Shown: piece after piece, positions 13,905 to 24,026 of the stretch
Position numbering within the stretch: the stretch's first letter is position 1
How the letters are laid out: every line of letters begins with the position of its first letter
Assembly: GCA_001179505.1 (NCBI GenBank)
Contig: CDMY01000338.1
Coordinates: 1 to 64,000 of the forward strand
Reading direction: 5' to 3'
Source of the DNA: Vitrella brassicaformis
Lineage: Eukaryota; Sar; Vitrellaceae
Length of the DNA stretch: 64,000 nt
Program-made: the position numbers and the translations under genes
Notes under the pieces: generated by a model
The model's input: the letters and a program-made list of their open reading frames with translations, nothing else
Told to the model about the DNA's origin: nothing
Database searches by the model: none

Positions 13905-14136
13905 GCTGCGCTGCGCACGGGTGGAAGGCCTTCAGCGCATCTCTCTCGGTAGCTCAATATTCTGCGGGTAAATCTCTTGAGGCGCGGTCACAAAGCCGAG
14001 TCGCCACGCCCCAATGCATGCTGCAGACCTCAGGAGGGCGTGAGGCCGATGAGAGGGGGATCGCAACAGCCTCAAGCTCGCACGCCGAGGGGAAAAGAAA
14101 AGAGGAGGGGGAACGGTTAGCGTCGGTGTTTCGCCG
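13905..14136. promoter_or_regulatory. Divergent intergenic region between RdRP and MYND genes
   Basis: These 232 bp separate two ATGs pointing away from each other, so the region probably holds both promoters and both 5' UTRs. I see no clear TATA box. A GC-rich stretch and an AGGGGAAAAGAAAAGAGGAGGGGGAA purine run lie on the MYND side. Confidence 0.5.
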
Positions 14137-15159
14137 ATGGAAGGCTTAGCGTCGGGAACCTGTGAGGTTTGCGGCACGGTGACTGAGCAGCGGTGCGCGG
14201 CGTGCATGGCTAGGTTCTACTGTAGCAAAGGTTGCCAGAAGCGGGACTGGAGAAACGCCCATCGGGACAACTGCCGCCGCCACGTTAACACGGCGCTCAC
14301 CGCCTCCCACGATGTCCGACATCAGCTCCAGCTGGACGACCTGTGTCGGGCCATCAGGGGGCCCTTCATGGTCTTCCATGGGAGGGACGCCGAAACCTCA
14401 GCCCCTGTGGCGCAGGTATGCAACACTCACTCATCGTCCATCGTCCGTGTGGTTTGCAATGTGCACCTTTCTCTCCAGGTGTGCCACAAGGGGCAGGTCG
14501 TATCGCTCATTCGCTTTGTTGAGTCCGCCCGCTACATCACGCCGGAGGACCGCCGGATGTTCCACGTGCCGCTGTCGAGTGAGCATGGGCTGGTGACGAG
14601 CATCTCGGTGGCCGGCACAGGGGACGAGTACGCCCTCGTCAAGGCCCTGGCGCCCCTCCACATCTGCCGATTCGCCGCACCCGATGTGCTGCCGACCCTC
14701 CAGCGGTCGGACGACATCGAGCCAGACGCCAAGCACGCGCTGCCGGGCCCACACATGTGCTTTGTGCCGGTGGAGGGGCTGGCGCAGAGGCAGCTCTCGT
14801 GCACCTTCGGGCTGGCACTGAGGGTGGGGGTGCAGTTCGCCCTGATGTCGGCGACCTCCTTTCACGTCGTCCTGTGCACCGAGCCGGCCGATGCGGTGGC
14901 GTCCAGGGCCGTGATCGCCATGCCTTACATGCAGCAGAGGGAGCAGAGGGAGCTCCTGGCGGCGGGGGCGGAGGTGGTGTGGCTGCCGGTGCACCTGCCT
15001 ACGGTGGTGCAGTACCCCAACATCCTGCCCTCCCAGCGGCCAGGGGAGGTGCCGGTGATCAAGACGCACCAGGAGAGGGTGGCGGGGGTCGCGGATCGGG
15101 CATTGGCCCTCGGCATCTCCCAGACGGGGCGTCGCGGGGCCCCCCGCCGCCGCCCGTAG
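14137..15159 (+). CDS. MYND-type zinc-finger protein
   Basis: Start ATG 14137, stop TAG ending 15159. Residues about 8-47 form a MYND finger: CEVCGTVTEQRCAACMARFYC, then SKGCQKRDWRNAHRDNC, with the CxxC, CxxC, YCS..CQ and H..C ligands in place. MYND fingers bind short proline-containing peptides and often recruit co-repressors or chaperones. The remaining 250 residues are unrecognised and end in a basic tail (GRRGAPRRRP). A 63-nt segment, 14416-14478, has GTATGC at one end and TTTCTCTCCAG at the other. It contains no stop and keeps frame, so it is probably an intron; the protein is then about 319 residues, or 340 if it is retained. It shares a short upstream region with the RdRP gene on the other strand. 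Confidence 0.8.
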   Translation: MEGLASGTCEVCGTVTEQRCAACMARFYCSKGCQKRDWRNAHRDNCRRHVNTALTASHDVRHQLQLDDLCRAIRGPFMVFHGRDAETSAPVAQVCNTHSSSIVRVVCNVHLSLQVCHKGQVVSLIRFVESARYITPEDRRMFHVPLSSEHGLVTSISVAGTGDEYALVKALAPLHICRFAAPDVLPTLQRSDDIEPDAKHALPGPHMCFVPVEGLAQRQLSCTFGLALRVGVQFALMSATSFHVVLCTEPADAVASRAVIAMPYMQQREQRELLAAGAEVVWLPVHLPTVVQYPNILPSQRPGEVPVIKTHQERVAGVADRALALGISQTGRRGAPRRRP

Positions 15160-15794
15160 TAAGTGTGCACATAGTAAGGGGAAGGGCGGGGCGAGAAAGG
15201 TAACTGGGGGGATGGCTGTAGGTGTGTCTGTTGGTTGGTCGGAGGGTTGGAGGGTTGGATGTCGCGTCGCAGTATGTGTGCTGGGGTCACGAATGGGGCA
15301 GGCAGGAGATGTTCATCGCTAAGTGGCTCGTCCGATCGACGATTGCTTTTGCTTTGCCTGTTGATAGTGTGAACCGATCGGGCATTCACTGGAATGGCAG
15401 ACGAACAAAGTTGTCTGTCTGCCACTGCGCGTTGATGTTGCGTGAAGGTTGGTCGGATGACGTCTGTCTGTCTGTCTGTCTGTGTTCCCTTGGTGCGTGA
15501 AGTTGGGTCGCGTGATGTACATAGTGGGGGGAGGGGTGCGTAGAGGTGGGCTCTCGTGCACGTTCTGGACACACAAGACTTCGCGCAATCAAGGAAGTGC
15601 ATGGTTCACCGATAAATGAGGCTCTTGAGACTCTGGCACGCCCTTTCACTCAACGAAGGCACACTGAGCCGTTCGTTCATCAACCACACACACTGCTGGC
15701 TAATCCATCATCTGTTCCACCACACCAGTACTTCACGCTCACACTTCTGCTCAATACGCAAAAGGCGTATGCAGATGAGATAAAAGCACTGCGT
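15160..15794. other. Convergent gap between MYND and WDR13-like genes
   Basis: No credible coding exon. A short (TCTG)n run lies at about 15463-15482. The gap probably holds the two 3' UTRs. Confidence 0.5.
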
Positions 15795-17252
15795 TCACCA
15801 ACCCGCCACATCACGTCTACCCTCGCCGGTATGTGAGAAGTCCAGCCGTCGCCACAAGACGATGTTGCCGATCGAGTCGGCCGACGCGATCAGGGTGTCG
15901 AGCGCGTTCACCGCCACTGCCAACACGGGCGCCTGGATGGACCGACCGGCAGACAGAGAGCACTAGACACATGGCGTTGATTGCGTGTACTGTACGTTGT
16001 GGTGCTTGAGGTAGTGCATCTTGTAGTTGGCGCTCTTTGCCAGCGAACAGATGTATATCTGCACCACAAACAAACCAAGCCAAACACACACCGAGGTCCC
16101 AGAGGTCTTGACGGACGGACAGATGCCGTCTACGTGATGTGCCTGACTGACGTCTCTGTCTTCCGACGCCGAAATGAGGAAGCCCCCTCCGTACACAGAG
16201 AAGCAGTTGCGCAGCGGCAACAACGAATGCGCCACCTGCACACAGATGTGCCAGTGACAAACACACACCCATACACCCACACACACACATCCACGTCTGT
16301 GTCTTCGGGGGAGAGGGAGCGGGGGCACCCCAAAACGCACCTTGACCCGTTGCCTGACGAACAGGTTAGTGAGGACGCCCTGCGGCGGTCCGTATATGCA
16401 GTCGATGATAGTAATGTGGGAATCGCAGCTGTTGACCAGCAGACAGGGGTTGCTGTCGGGGCTGTTCGAGCCCACAAAGGTAATCCAAGTCACCGCACCC
16501 TAGGATAAGGATGCACCCACCGTCCATCCACACACACATCCATGGGGAATGGCTGGCCTGCCTACGCGCGAGAGGTGGTACTTGAATTTGAACTTGAGCG
16601 TGTTGGAGTCGGAGGTCTCCAGCACGTGGATGGCGCCGTTCTTGGTGCCCGCCAGGCAGAACAGCCCGGTGTCGTCAAACTTCAACGCACGCACCTCCGA
16701 CTCAACCTGACAGCTCCCACACAACCACAATGAACCCCATGTGTGTGCGGATATCTGTATGTGTTTGTGAGGGAGGGAGGGAGGGAGGGAGGGGGGGAGT
16801 CATGTTGCCTGCCTGCCTGCCTGCTCGAGTTGCTAGCTTACTTTGAGCTTTTGCACGACGAGCCCATTCTGCACGTTGACGAGCCGCAGGACGGCGTTGG
16901 CGTTGGCGGCGACGAACACCGACGGGTTGAAGGGCAGAAAGGCCGCCACGAGGGCCGGGCTGCTGTCGGGGAACACCTTCAACATCTCACCTGCACACAC
17001 ACCGCACCATTGGCAGTGTGTCGGGGAGAGGGGAGAGAGGGGGGGAGAGTTCAGGGGGTGGTGCCGTGCCACCGACCTGTGTCGACGTTCCAGAATCTGA
17101 CTGATTTGTCGATGGAGGTGGTGACGACCTGGTCCTCCAGAAGGTTGAAAAACAAAGACGTCACCGCCCGCTGATGGCCAGTCTGTCCATTCAACACACA
17201 CACACACACAGAGAGAGAGAAAGAGAGAAAGAGACACATTCCCGAGATGGAT

Positions 17253-17283
<31 letters not shown>

Positions 17284-17997
17284 GAGGGTCCTGGTGAAAG
17301 ATGTGCACGGCGACCGACGGACCATCCTGGAGTGTATGGCGATGTTGGAGTGTTCCTGGGGCACCGGCTGGGCCTCGTTGGTGCGGAACGGGACGTCCTT
17401 CAAGATGGACAGCTCCATCTCAGTCCGATAACACCTGCACACACCCCACACACATGCACCCCTCCCCCCACACCCACACCCTCCCGCCTCCCGGCATGCA
17501 TACCTATACACGGTGACGGATCCGTCCTTTGCACCCGTGGCGAGCAGCACATATCCCCTGTGGTGCCTTTCCTGTCCGAACGACAGGCATGTGACTGCGC
17601 TCTCGGTCTCCTGCAGTTCCTGCACCGGACGAATGTCAGCCCATGCAGTGTCGGTGCGCCGGTCGGCCGCTCGCATGCCCTCGGTGCCCTTGAGCGAGGC
17701 CTGCAATGGCCCATCAGTGGGTGCGTTGAGCGCCCCTTCCCTGCGAGTGTCGATGTTGCTGTCGGCCTCGGTCGGCAGCTCGTGTTGCTCTTGTTTCACC
17801 GAGATCCTGGCTTGCAAGGCCTCGATGACCGCCTGAGCATCATTGAGCTGTCTGTTCCTCTCGCCCAGCTGGGCCTCGAGGGTCATGATGCTGTCCTGCT
17901 GCTGCATGAGCTGCCGCTCCGCCTCGATGAGCCGATCAGCCGTTTCCTCAAGAGTAAGCACACGGGGCGATAATGGCTCTGGTGATGGCTCACACAT
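15795..17997 (-). CDS. WDR13: WDR13-like WD40-repeat protein
   Basis: Start ATG 17997; stop TGA at 15795-15797 after VLWRRLDFSHTGEGRRDVAGW. The N-terminal roughly 100 residues are a predicted coiled coil (LEETADRLIEAERQLMQQQ and on). WD repeats follow: VTCLSFGQER..LLATGAKDGSVTVYRY; TGHQRAVTSLFF..VTTSIDKSVRFWNV; VAAFLPFNPSVFVAANANAVLRLVN; VRALKFDDTGLFCLAGTKNGAIHV; FLISASEDR..IYICSLA; and VLAVAVNALDTLIASADSIGNIVLWRR. The order, the atypical middle blades and the final SADSxGNIVLWRR match the WDR13 family, a nuclear WD protein whose molecular role is not well settled. About eight introns, several with (TG)n before the acceptor. The coiled-coil N-terminus may be lineage specific. Confidence 0.78.
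17252..17277. repeat. (TG)n microsatellite in WDR13-like intron
   Basis: About 13 TG units on the + strand, followed by GAGAGAGG; it lies in an intron of the minus-strand WDR13-like gene. Confidence 0.9.
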
Positions 17998-18108
17998 CGC
18001 TGCAATTGCAAGCACACAAGTGTGGGAGGATGAATGCCATGCTCGGTGAGTGAAGCGTAGCCGTGTGTACCTCTTCGTGTGTTGACGGGGCAGGGAGGCG
18101 GTGGCAGA

Positions 18109-18168
18109 CGCTAGATCTGACTCATCTCAGAGGGCAAGAGGACCGACGCGGATGGGTCAGATCTAGCG
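18109..18168. repeat. Inverted repeat / potential hairpin
   Basis: Arms CGCTAGATCTGACTCATC (18109-18126) and GATGGGTCAGATCTAGCG (18151-18168) pair over 18 positions with one T:G mismatch. The outer 13 bp are perfect and the loop is 24 nt. It lies just upstream of the WDR13-like gene and 110 bp from tRNA-Gly. Function unknown. Confidence 0.7.
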
Positions 18169-18278
18169 GACACCGCACAGGCTGAAAGATGGGATCTGCC
18201 GAGCAATCCGGTGTGGTGTGAGGAATCTGACACACCACGCTCAAACACATGCAGATCAATGCTCTGACGCGTTAAAAG

Positions 18279-18349
18279 TGCATCTGCCGTGAATCGAACA
18301 CGGGTCACGCCGATGGCAACGGCGTATTCTACCACTAGACCACAGATGC
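18279..18349 (-). tRNA. trnG-GCC: tRNA-Gly(GCC)
   Basis: Reading the minus strand, the acceptor stem GCATCTG (18349-18343) pairs with CAGATGC (18286-18280), and A at 18279 is the discriminator. The D arm contains TAGTGGTAGAAT (A box). The anticodon stem is CGCCG/CGGCG around loop TTGCCAT, giving anticodon GCC. The T arm is CCGTG-TTCGATT-CACGG (B box). The length of 70 nt plus discriminator matches eukaryotic tRNA-Gly. No intron, and CCA is not encoded. TTTT starts four bases downstream and would serve as the RNA polymerase III terminator. Confidence 0.95.
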
Positions 18350-18750
18350 TTATGGAAAAGGGCAGCGAGCTCACTCCAGAGTTCCCCTTTTCTCGTTGTT
18401 TTTCCTCAGGTTTCTTTCAGCGGGTGTGTGTGTGGTGGCATGCTAGGCGGAGTCACCCCACCGAACCGGATGGCTCAGCGTGAATAGGGAGTGGATCGAG
18501 TGAGGATCGAATCGCCGGTTTTCTCGAAACCGGCAAATTCGTTTTGCGAGTTTATGGAGTCAGTCTGTTCCCTGTGACCACAGACGTGTTCCCTGAGCAG
18601 CAAATGCCAAAAGAAGTCCCTGGGAAGCTCAAACGTGTCGCAGTCTTTAGCTCGCACCCAGTCTTCACGTCAGTCACCCTTTGAAGGCTGACGGCGCTTT
18701 CACAGAGCGAGCCTATCGCAGTGTCATCAGATCTGAGGTCACTGGGTGCA

Positions 18751-21190
18751 ATGGAGAAGGGCAAGAAGATCTGGCAGTCGTCATCAGGCGGGCTGCATCC
18801 GCTCGTCGAGGCCTTCACTGTGGGCGACGACTACCGGCTGGATGGGGAGGTGCTGCTGCCATATGACGTCAAGGCCAGCAAGGCGCACGCACAGATGCTC
18901 CACAGCATCGGGGTCCTCACCCAGGAAGGTACGCACACGTCAGATGACGAACACATTTGTGCCTCTCGAGAGCGTGTGTGTGTGCGATCTCAGAGCTGGA
19001 CGTGCTCCTGGGGGCCTTGGGTGAGATCCTGACTAAGTGGCAGGAAGGCGAGTTCAAGGTGAGTGCGGCAGCACGACCCATCAAGCCGCAGTCATACCGC
19101 CACACACACCCACACACAACCACGCCTGTTTGTTTGTGTTGGCTGCAGGTGCTGCCTGAGCATGAGGACGGCCACACGGCCATCGAGGAGTACATCACTC
19201 TCAAGTATGGCGACGTCGGCAAGAAGATTCACACCGGCAGGAGCCGAAAGTGAGTGGTGTGTGGGCGGCCTGGAGGATGACGGATTGGATGCGTCTGTGT
19301 GTGTGTTGGTTTGTGTATGTTGGTTTGCGGTGCAGTGACCAGTCGCTTGTGATGCTTCGGCTTTACATGAAGGGTGAGCACCATTGTTGGTGTGTTTATG
19401 TATGGTTGTTGCTCGTGAGCACATCTCCTGCTCTCCTTCCCTCCCTCCCTGTCTGGCAGACAAGCTGTCTGAGTTGACGAGTGGCGTGCAGCAGCTGGCC
19501 TCGCTCTTCGAGAATAAGGGAACCGAGGCCTCAGATGTGCTCATGCCCGGATATACACACATGCAAAAGGTGCGCGTCGGCGCGCACACAGGCGGGCAGA
19601 CAAGCAGACAGACAGACAGGCAGACACACAAATGCATCCCATCCATCCATGACTGTACTGTACTGCCTCCTTCTGTGAGTCTATGTTTTCCTTTCCGCCT
19701 TCAGGCGATGCCCACGACGGTCGGCCTGTGGCTCGGGTCTTTCGCGTGTGCTCTGCGTGACGCCACCATAGCCATGGAGGCCGCCACCAGGCAGATCGAC
19801 CAAAACCCTCTCGGATCGGCTGCTGGTGGGGTGGGCGGCCTGGCGGGGCGGGGAGAAAAGAAAAGAAAAGAAAAGAATAGAGAGGAAACGAACGCCAGTC
19901 GCTCTGCATTCACTCACACCTCTGTGTGTGTGTGTGTCCGCGAGTGTCTTTATTGTGTAGGTTTCGGCATCTCCCACCTGCAGCTGAACCGGCAGATGAC
20001 GACCGAGGCCTTGGGGTTTGAGCGGCTGCAGGCGAACTCGTTGTATTGTGGCTTCAGCCGCGGCTACTTTGAGAATATCGTTTTGCAGGTAGGCGGCTTT
20101 GTTGAGGCGGCCCCATTGCTGGAGCGTGTGTGTGTGTGTGTGTGTGTGTGTGCAGGCGCTGTCTCAGTGCATGATAGTGATGTCCCGCTTTGCCGTCGAC
20201 ATGATGATGTTCACACAACAGGTGAGTGAATAAGCTCGGCTTGCGCACCGCACACACGAGTAAAGCCGCTCTCTTGGCATTTAATGTCTGTCAGGAGACG
20301 GCATTTTTCTCTCTGCCTGACGAGTTTGTGACGGGTTCGTCTATCATGCCGCAGAAGAAAAACTATGACCTCTTCGAGATCATGCGGGCCAACGGAAGAG
20401 GTGCATGCCACGCCCGACCATCCCATGACTGAATGGGGATGGCCTGATAATCTGTTTGTGCTTCTGTGTGCTGCGTCGATATCTGCAGTGTATGGGAGTC
20501 TGCAGCAGCAGGTGCAGCAGATCGTCACGGGGCTGGGCAGCGGATATCACCGGTAGGCAGACGCCACGCCCATCGATGCTGACGGACGGACGGAAACATC
20601 GTCCGTCCGTCCGTCCATCCATCCATCCGTGTGTATTTTCTCAGTGATCTGCAAGTGACCAAGAAGGCATTCATAGAGGTAGGTGGGCGGGGGCGGCCAA
20701 CTGGCTGGCCTTCACTCATGCCTGTCTTGTGTGTGAATGGAATTCACTGACTGCACTGCAGGGTGTGAGTCTGTGCAGCCAGAGCATCGAGCTGATGCAC
20801 CAGATCGTCCCTGCCCTCAGGATACACCAAGAACGACTCAGGTCAGTCACAGTCAGTACTGCCGCATTTGACGTCTCGCGTCCTCTGCAATGGCTGTGCA
20901 TATATGTGTGTGTGTGTGTGCGCGTGTGCAGGTCCGCAATGACGCGAGAGCTGTATGTCACAGGTGCGCTGGACGGGGCGGGTGTGGTGATGTCGACCAC
21001 TGCGTGTCTGGACGTCTGGATGTGTGGACGTGTGTGCATACAATACGTGTCAGATGAGGTGTACAAGCATGTGGCGAATGGTATGGCCTTCCGCGAGGCC
21101 TACCAGAAGGTCAAGGCCGAGTTCTTCGCTCACACCACAGCCAATGCCAAAGCAAGTGCATCAGACAATGGGGCAGCGGCGACCCATTGA
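18751..21190 (+). CDS. ASL: Argininosuccinate lyase
   Basis: Fourteen exons give a clean 419-residue frame: 18751-18928, 18994-19058, 19149-19249, 19336-19373, 19460-19569, 19705-19825, 19961-20088, 20156-20221, 20295-20400, 20489-20552, 20645-20678, 20762-20841, 20932-20963 and 21054-21190. The enzyme splits argininosuccinate into arginine and fumarate, the last step of arginine synthesis. Diagnostic motifs are [49 protein letters not shown] and the signature loop [11 protein letters not shown] with the catalytic Ser. The start has WQSSSGG..V..F, as expected for the family N-terminus. At 419 residues it is slightly shorter than the usual 450-470, mainly at the C-terminus. No transit peptide is obvious, suggesting a cytosolic enzyme. 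Several introns end in (TG)n-CAG. Confidence 0.95.
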
Positions 21191-21527
21191 CAATTCTGCC
21201 TTAAGCCTGCCTGCCTGCCTGCCCGCGTGTGAGTGTGTGAGTGTGTGTCATTTTGCTGCATCCCCTACCTATGGCGGGGCGGATGGATGGTGGACATAAT
21301 ACTCCCAAAGCTAGCTTTGAATGGATTCAGTCACTCACGGCCTGCACGGAAGTTCTCTTTCTGTCTATCCACATAACATAACACACGTGTGTGGCACACA
21401 CACAACAGTCAGTCAGTCCATTTGCTACTATAGGCAATCCAATCAATACAATCCACACACACGTGGCGCCACGTGGCTGCTGTGCTGTGCTGGGCTGGGC
21501 GGCCGGTTCCTTCGTTCGTTGAGTCAG
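21191..21527. other. Convergent gap between ASL and Tctex1 genes
   Basis: 337 bp holding short CTGCCTGC and TGTGAG repeats and presumably two 3' UTRs. No coding sequence seen. Confidence 0.5.
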
Positions 21528-22009
21528 TCAGTAGACGTAGATGCCGTAAGCCGTAGCGACACAGAAGAGGGTCTCATTGCGGTAGACCTCCGACACGCAC
21601 GTGTCGGTATCGCCGTCCCAGAAGCAGCGGCTGCCCACCCTCACGCCCTGCCCCCGCTGCTCGCCTATCACCACCTGCACTATCAGCTTGTACCGCGGCA
21701 AATGCAGCTCCTTCAGACGGTCCTTGACCTCGTCAGCCACGGCCTTGGTTAGCACGGGAGTCTGGTCGGCGTGATACTGCGCCTGGTCTGCCAAATAAAT
21801 TGAACCAAAATGATGCAGGGCGGACTCCACAGGGAGGAATGCATGCATTCACACGGTGCGTCTGTGGCTCTCCGTGGTGACCGCTCTGCGTACCTACCGA
21901 GTTTGGCTGTGAGTACTTCTCTGAGTATTTCCTTGACGGGCTGCGGGCGGAACTTGTCTTTGTATGACGGGTGGGTGATGTAGGTGTTCTCCACCTTCTT
22001 GCGCTCCAT
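21528..22009 (-). CDS. DYNLT2B: Tctex1-family dynein light chain, DYNLT2B (TCTEX1D2)-like
   Basis: Two exons, 22009-21898 and 21787-21528, join in frame (AAA CTC G|AC) to give 123 residues. The whole protein matches the family: ENTYITHPSYKDKFRPQPVK at the N-terminus, then LTKAVADEVKDRLKELHLPRYKLIVQVVIGEQRGQGV and RCFWDGDTDTCVSEVYRNETLFCVATAYGIYVY. The IGEQRG..V..SRCFWD.DTD block is typical of the TCTEX1D2/DYNLT2B branch, a light chain of dynein-2, which drives retrograde intraflagellar transport. This implies the organism builds a flagellum. Its ATG is 131 bp from the ATG of the opposite-strand membrane protein. Confidence 0.93.
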
Positions 22010-22140
22010 TTTGGCGTTGGGGATATACACAAGACGCCCACAACACAGAAGGCTCAGGGTTTGGAAGGAAGGGGCTTAAGGGTTTCAAAAGTCTCAAAGT
22101 CTCGAAACCCTTGAAGTCGTCAACTGTACTGGACTGAAAG

Positions 22141-23325
22141 ATGGAAACGACTTCCGCTTCTCAAGGCTTCCAAAGCATCCTTTCGCACAAGATCACCTGC
22201 AACTTCTCATTCATCAGGTGTGCATCCCTTCTGGCGTCGACTGCAGCAGCTGAAGCATGGTGGCGCCTCCACAGTCCCCGTCAGCCGCATCCACTGTACG
22301 CCACACACACACGCACAAACAGCTGGCATGACATCGGTCATTGACTCTTGTGCTTCGCTTGGCTGCTGCGTGTTTGTTTGTCAGGTGTGCTCTGTCAATG
22401 AAACCCCGTCGAAGGCATTGTCATCGTCTGAGAGGGCGCGTGAGCTGCGCCGCGTGGCGATGCAGCAGTGCCTCTCCCTCTCTCTGCTGATGCTCTTCAC
22501 CGTCTTCTTGTTAATCGCGCTCGTTGGTGTCATCTTCTATGTCTTCGGACTGGGTGAGTGGGTGTGAACAGCCAGCCAGCAAAAGATGGAGGGCGGCAGG
22601 GATGCCCACCCAGTGCACTGCATTCATGTGTTTGTGGTTGATGCGGTCGGTGTCTGTTGTATGCAGTGCCGTCTTCGTATGGTGGTACTGTCGAGTACCG
22701 ATATGATGTCGAGCCCGTTACCACCAACACATGTACGCTCGCACACCACAGAGAGGAACACCAGGGTGCTTCAATCATGCCCTGTCTGATGTCTGTCTGT
22801 GTGTCTGCAGATGCCCCCCCTCCCACCAGCAGCAGCACCAAGAGTAGCAGCAACCCCACTTCTCTCAGCACCGATGACGGATCCGCACACACCACTCCAT
22901 CAGAGGACCCTTCAGCGTCACCATCAGCATCGGCTGCAGAGCTCGAGCCCCTCGCAGCATCGCCGCCGTTCGAGCCGGGGCCCGTCCTCATCGACCAGAC
23001 GAACACTGACGCCACCGCAGACAGCAAGGGCTCGGACGAAAAGACACCTTCACCAGCACCAGCTGCTGCAGCTGCTGCGTCAGGGAATGTCCGTCGCCTC
23101 CTACGCGGCGGCAGTGGTCGGTCACTGATAGACGTGAATGTGCTCCCCGGTGGCTCCCCAGCAGTGCCAGGGTATCCACGTGGCGCGCAGTTCCCCTACG
23201 ACTACCCGAGTGGCCTGGGGATTGACGCGAGTGAGGGCACCTTCTACCACTGCGGGAGCGGAGAGGCGATGGCCCGCAACTGTGAGCACATAGCGGGGGA
23301 GTATAATATCTGCAGATGCTGGTAG
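22141..23325 (+). CDS. Single-pass membrane protein with Ser/Pro/Ala-rich region, unknown
   Basis: Exons that fit together are about 22385-22553, 22667-22732 and 22811-23325 (stop ends 23325). They encode a helix CLSLSLLMLFTVFLLIALVGVIFYVFGL, a low-complexity Ser/Thr/Pro/Ala stretch, and a C-terminal region with four Cys (FYHCGSG..RNCEHIAGEYNICRCW). The 5' end is unresolved. An ATG at 22141 opens a plausible first exon ending at 22217 (AG|GTGTGC), but its phase does not join the next exon. Translation may instead begin at ATG 22459, just before the helix, with 22141-22217 as 5' UTR. I recognise no domain. Possibly a surface protein. Confidence 0.55.
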
Positions 23326-24026
23326 ACATCCGTTCGTGTGGCCGGCGGGCGGGGGAGGGAGGGAGGGAGGGAGGGAGGTGGTCTCGGTTGTGTTTTGTAT
23401 GTGTCTATAGATGGATGGGGTGGGCGAATGAGTGGGGTGGGTCGATGTGGATATGTTCTTTGAAGCGTTTCATGTGTGTGTGGTGTGTGAGTTGGTTATT
23501 TGTGGCATGGCATGCATGTGTTGTTTCATCCGTGGGGGCATCGCATCCCAGGGGTCGGCTCCTCCTTGCATCTTTTGTTTGTCAAGTACGTTCGTGTGAG
23601 AGAGTGCGAGAAGGAGCTGTGCTCCGTTGGTGTGGTTTCTGTGAATGTATAATATGGATAGCAACTAGCGATGACTGTTGTGTATGTATGTATGTGTCAA
23701 GGAGACGCACGCACTCTGCTGTGGCTGTCTCTCTGTGTGTGTCAAACTGTGTGTGGACGTCCGTCTGTGCCAGCTTGAACGGACTGGTCGGTAGATAGAT
23801 GTGCTCTTAACCAACCCATCTGTCAGGAGTCACTGGATGGCTACATATCTACACGCACTGCACACCACACCCCTACACACCCACCCACCCACGCACACAC
23901 CACTCTACACAAAGTGCTTTTTCATGGCTGTTTTCTGTTTGTGATCGGCCCAAGGCAAAGAAGCTGTCATCGTAGGCAGTTCAGCCATGAGAGAGCAGCA
24001 CACACAGAGGCACCCTCCACGGTCGC
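23326..24026. other. Convergent gap with (GGGA)n repeat
   Basis: About 700 bp without coding signal. A (GGGA)n run lies at 23351-23378, and (TATG)n plus CACCCACCC runs occur further on. Confidence 0.6.

Noticed and set aside
16769-16797. Regular short repeats that could suggest a CRISPR array (also at 23351-23378 and 32483-32518)
   Set aside because: They are uninterrupted tetranucleotide microsatellites without spacers, in a eukaryotic genome.
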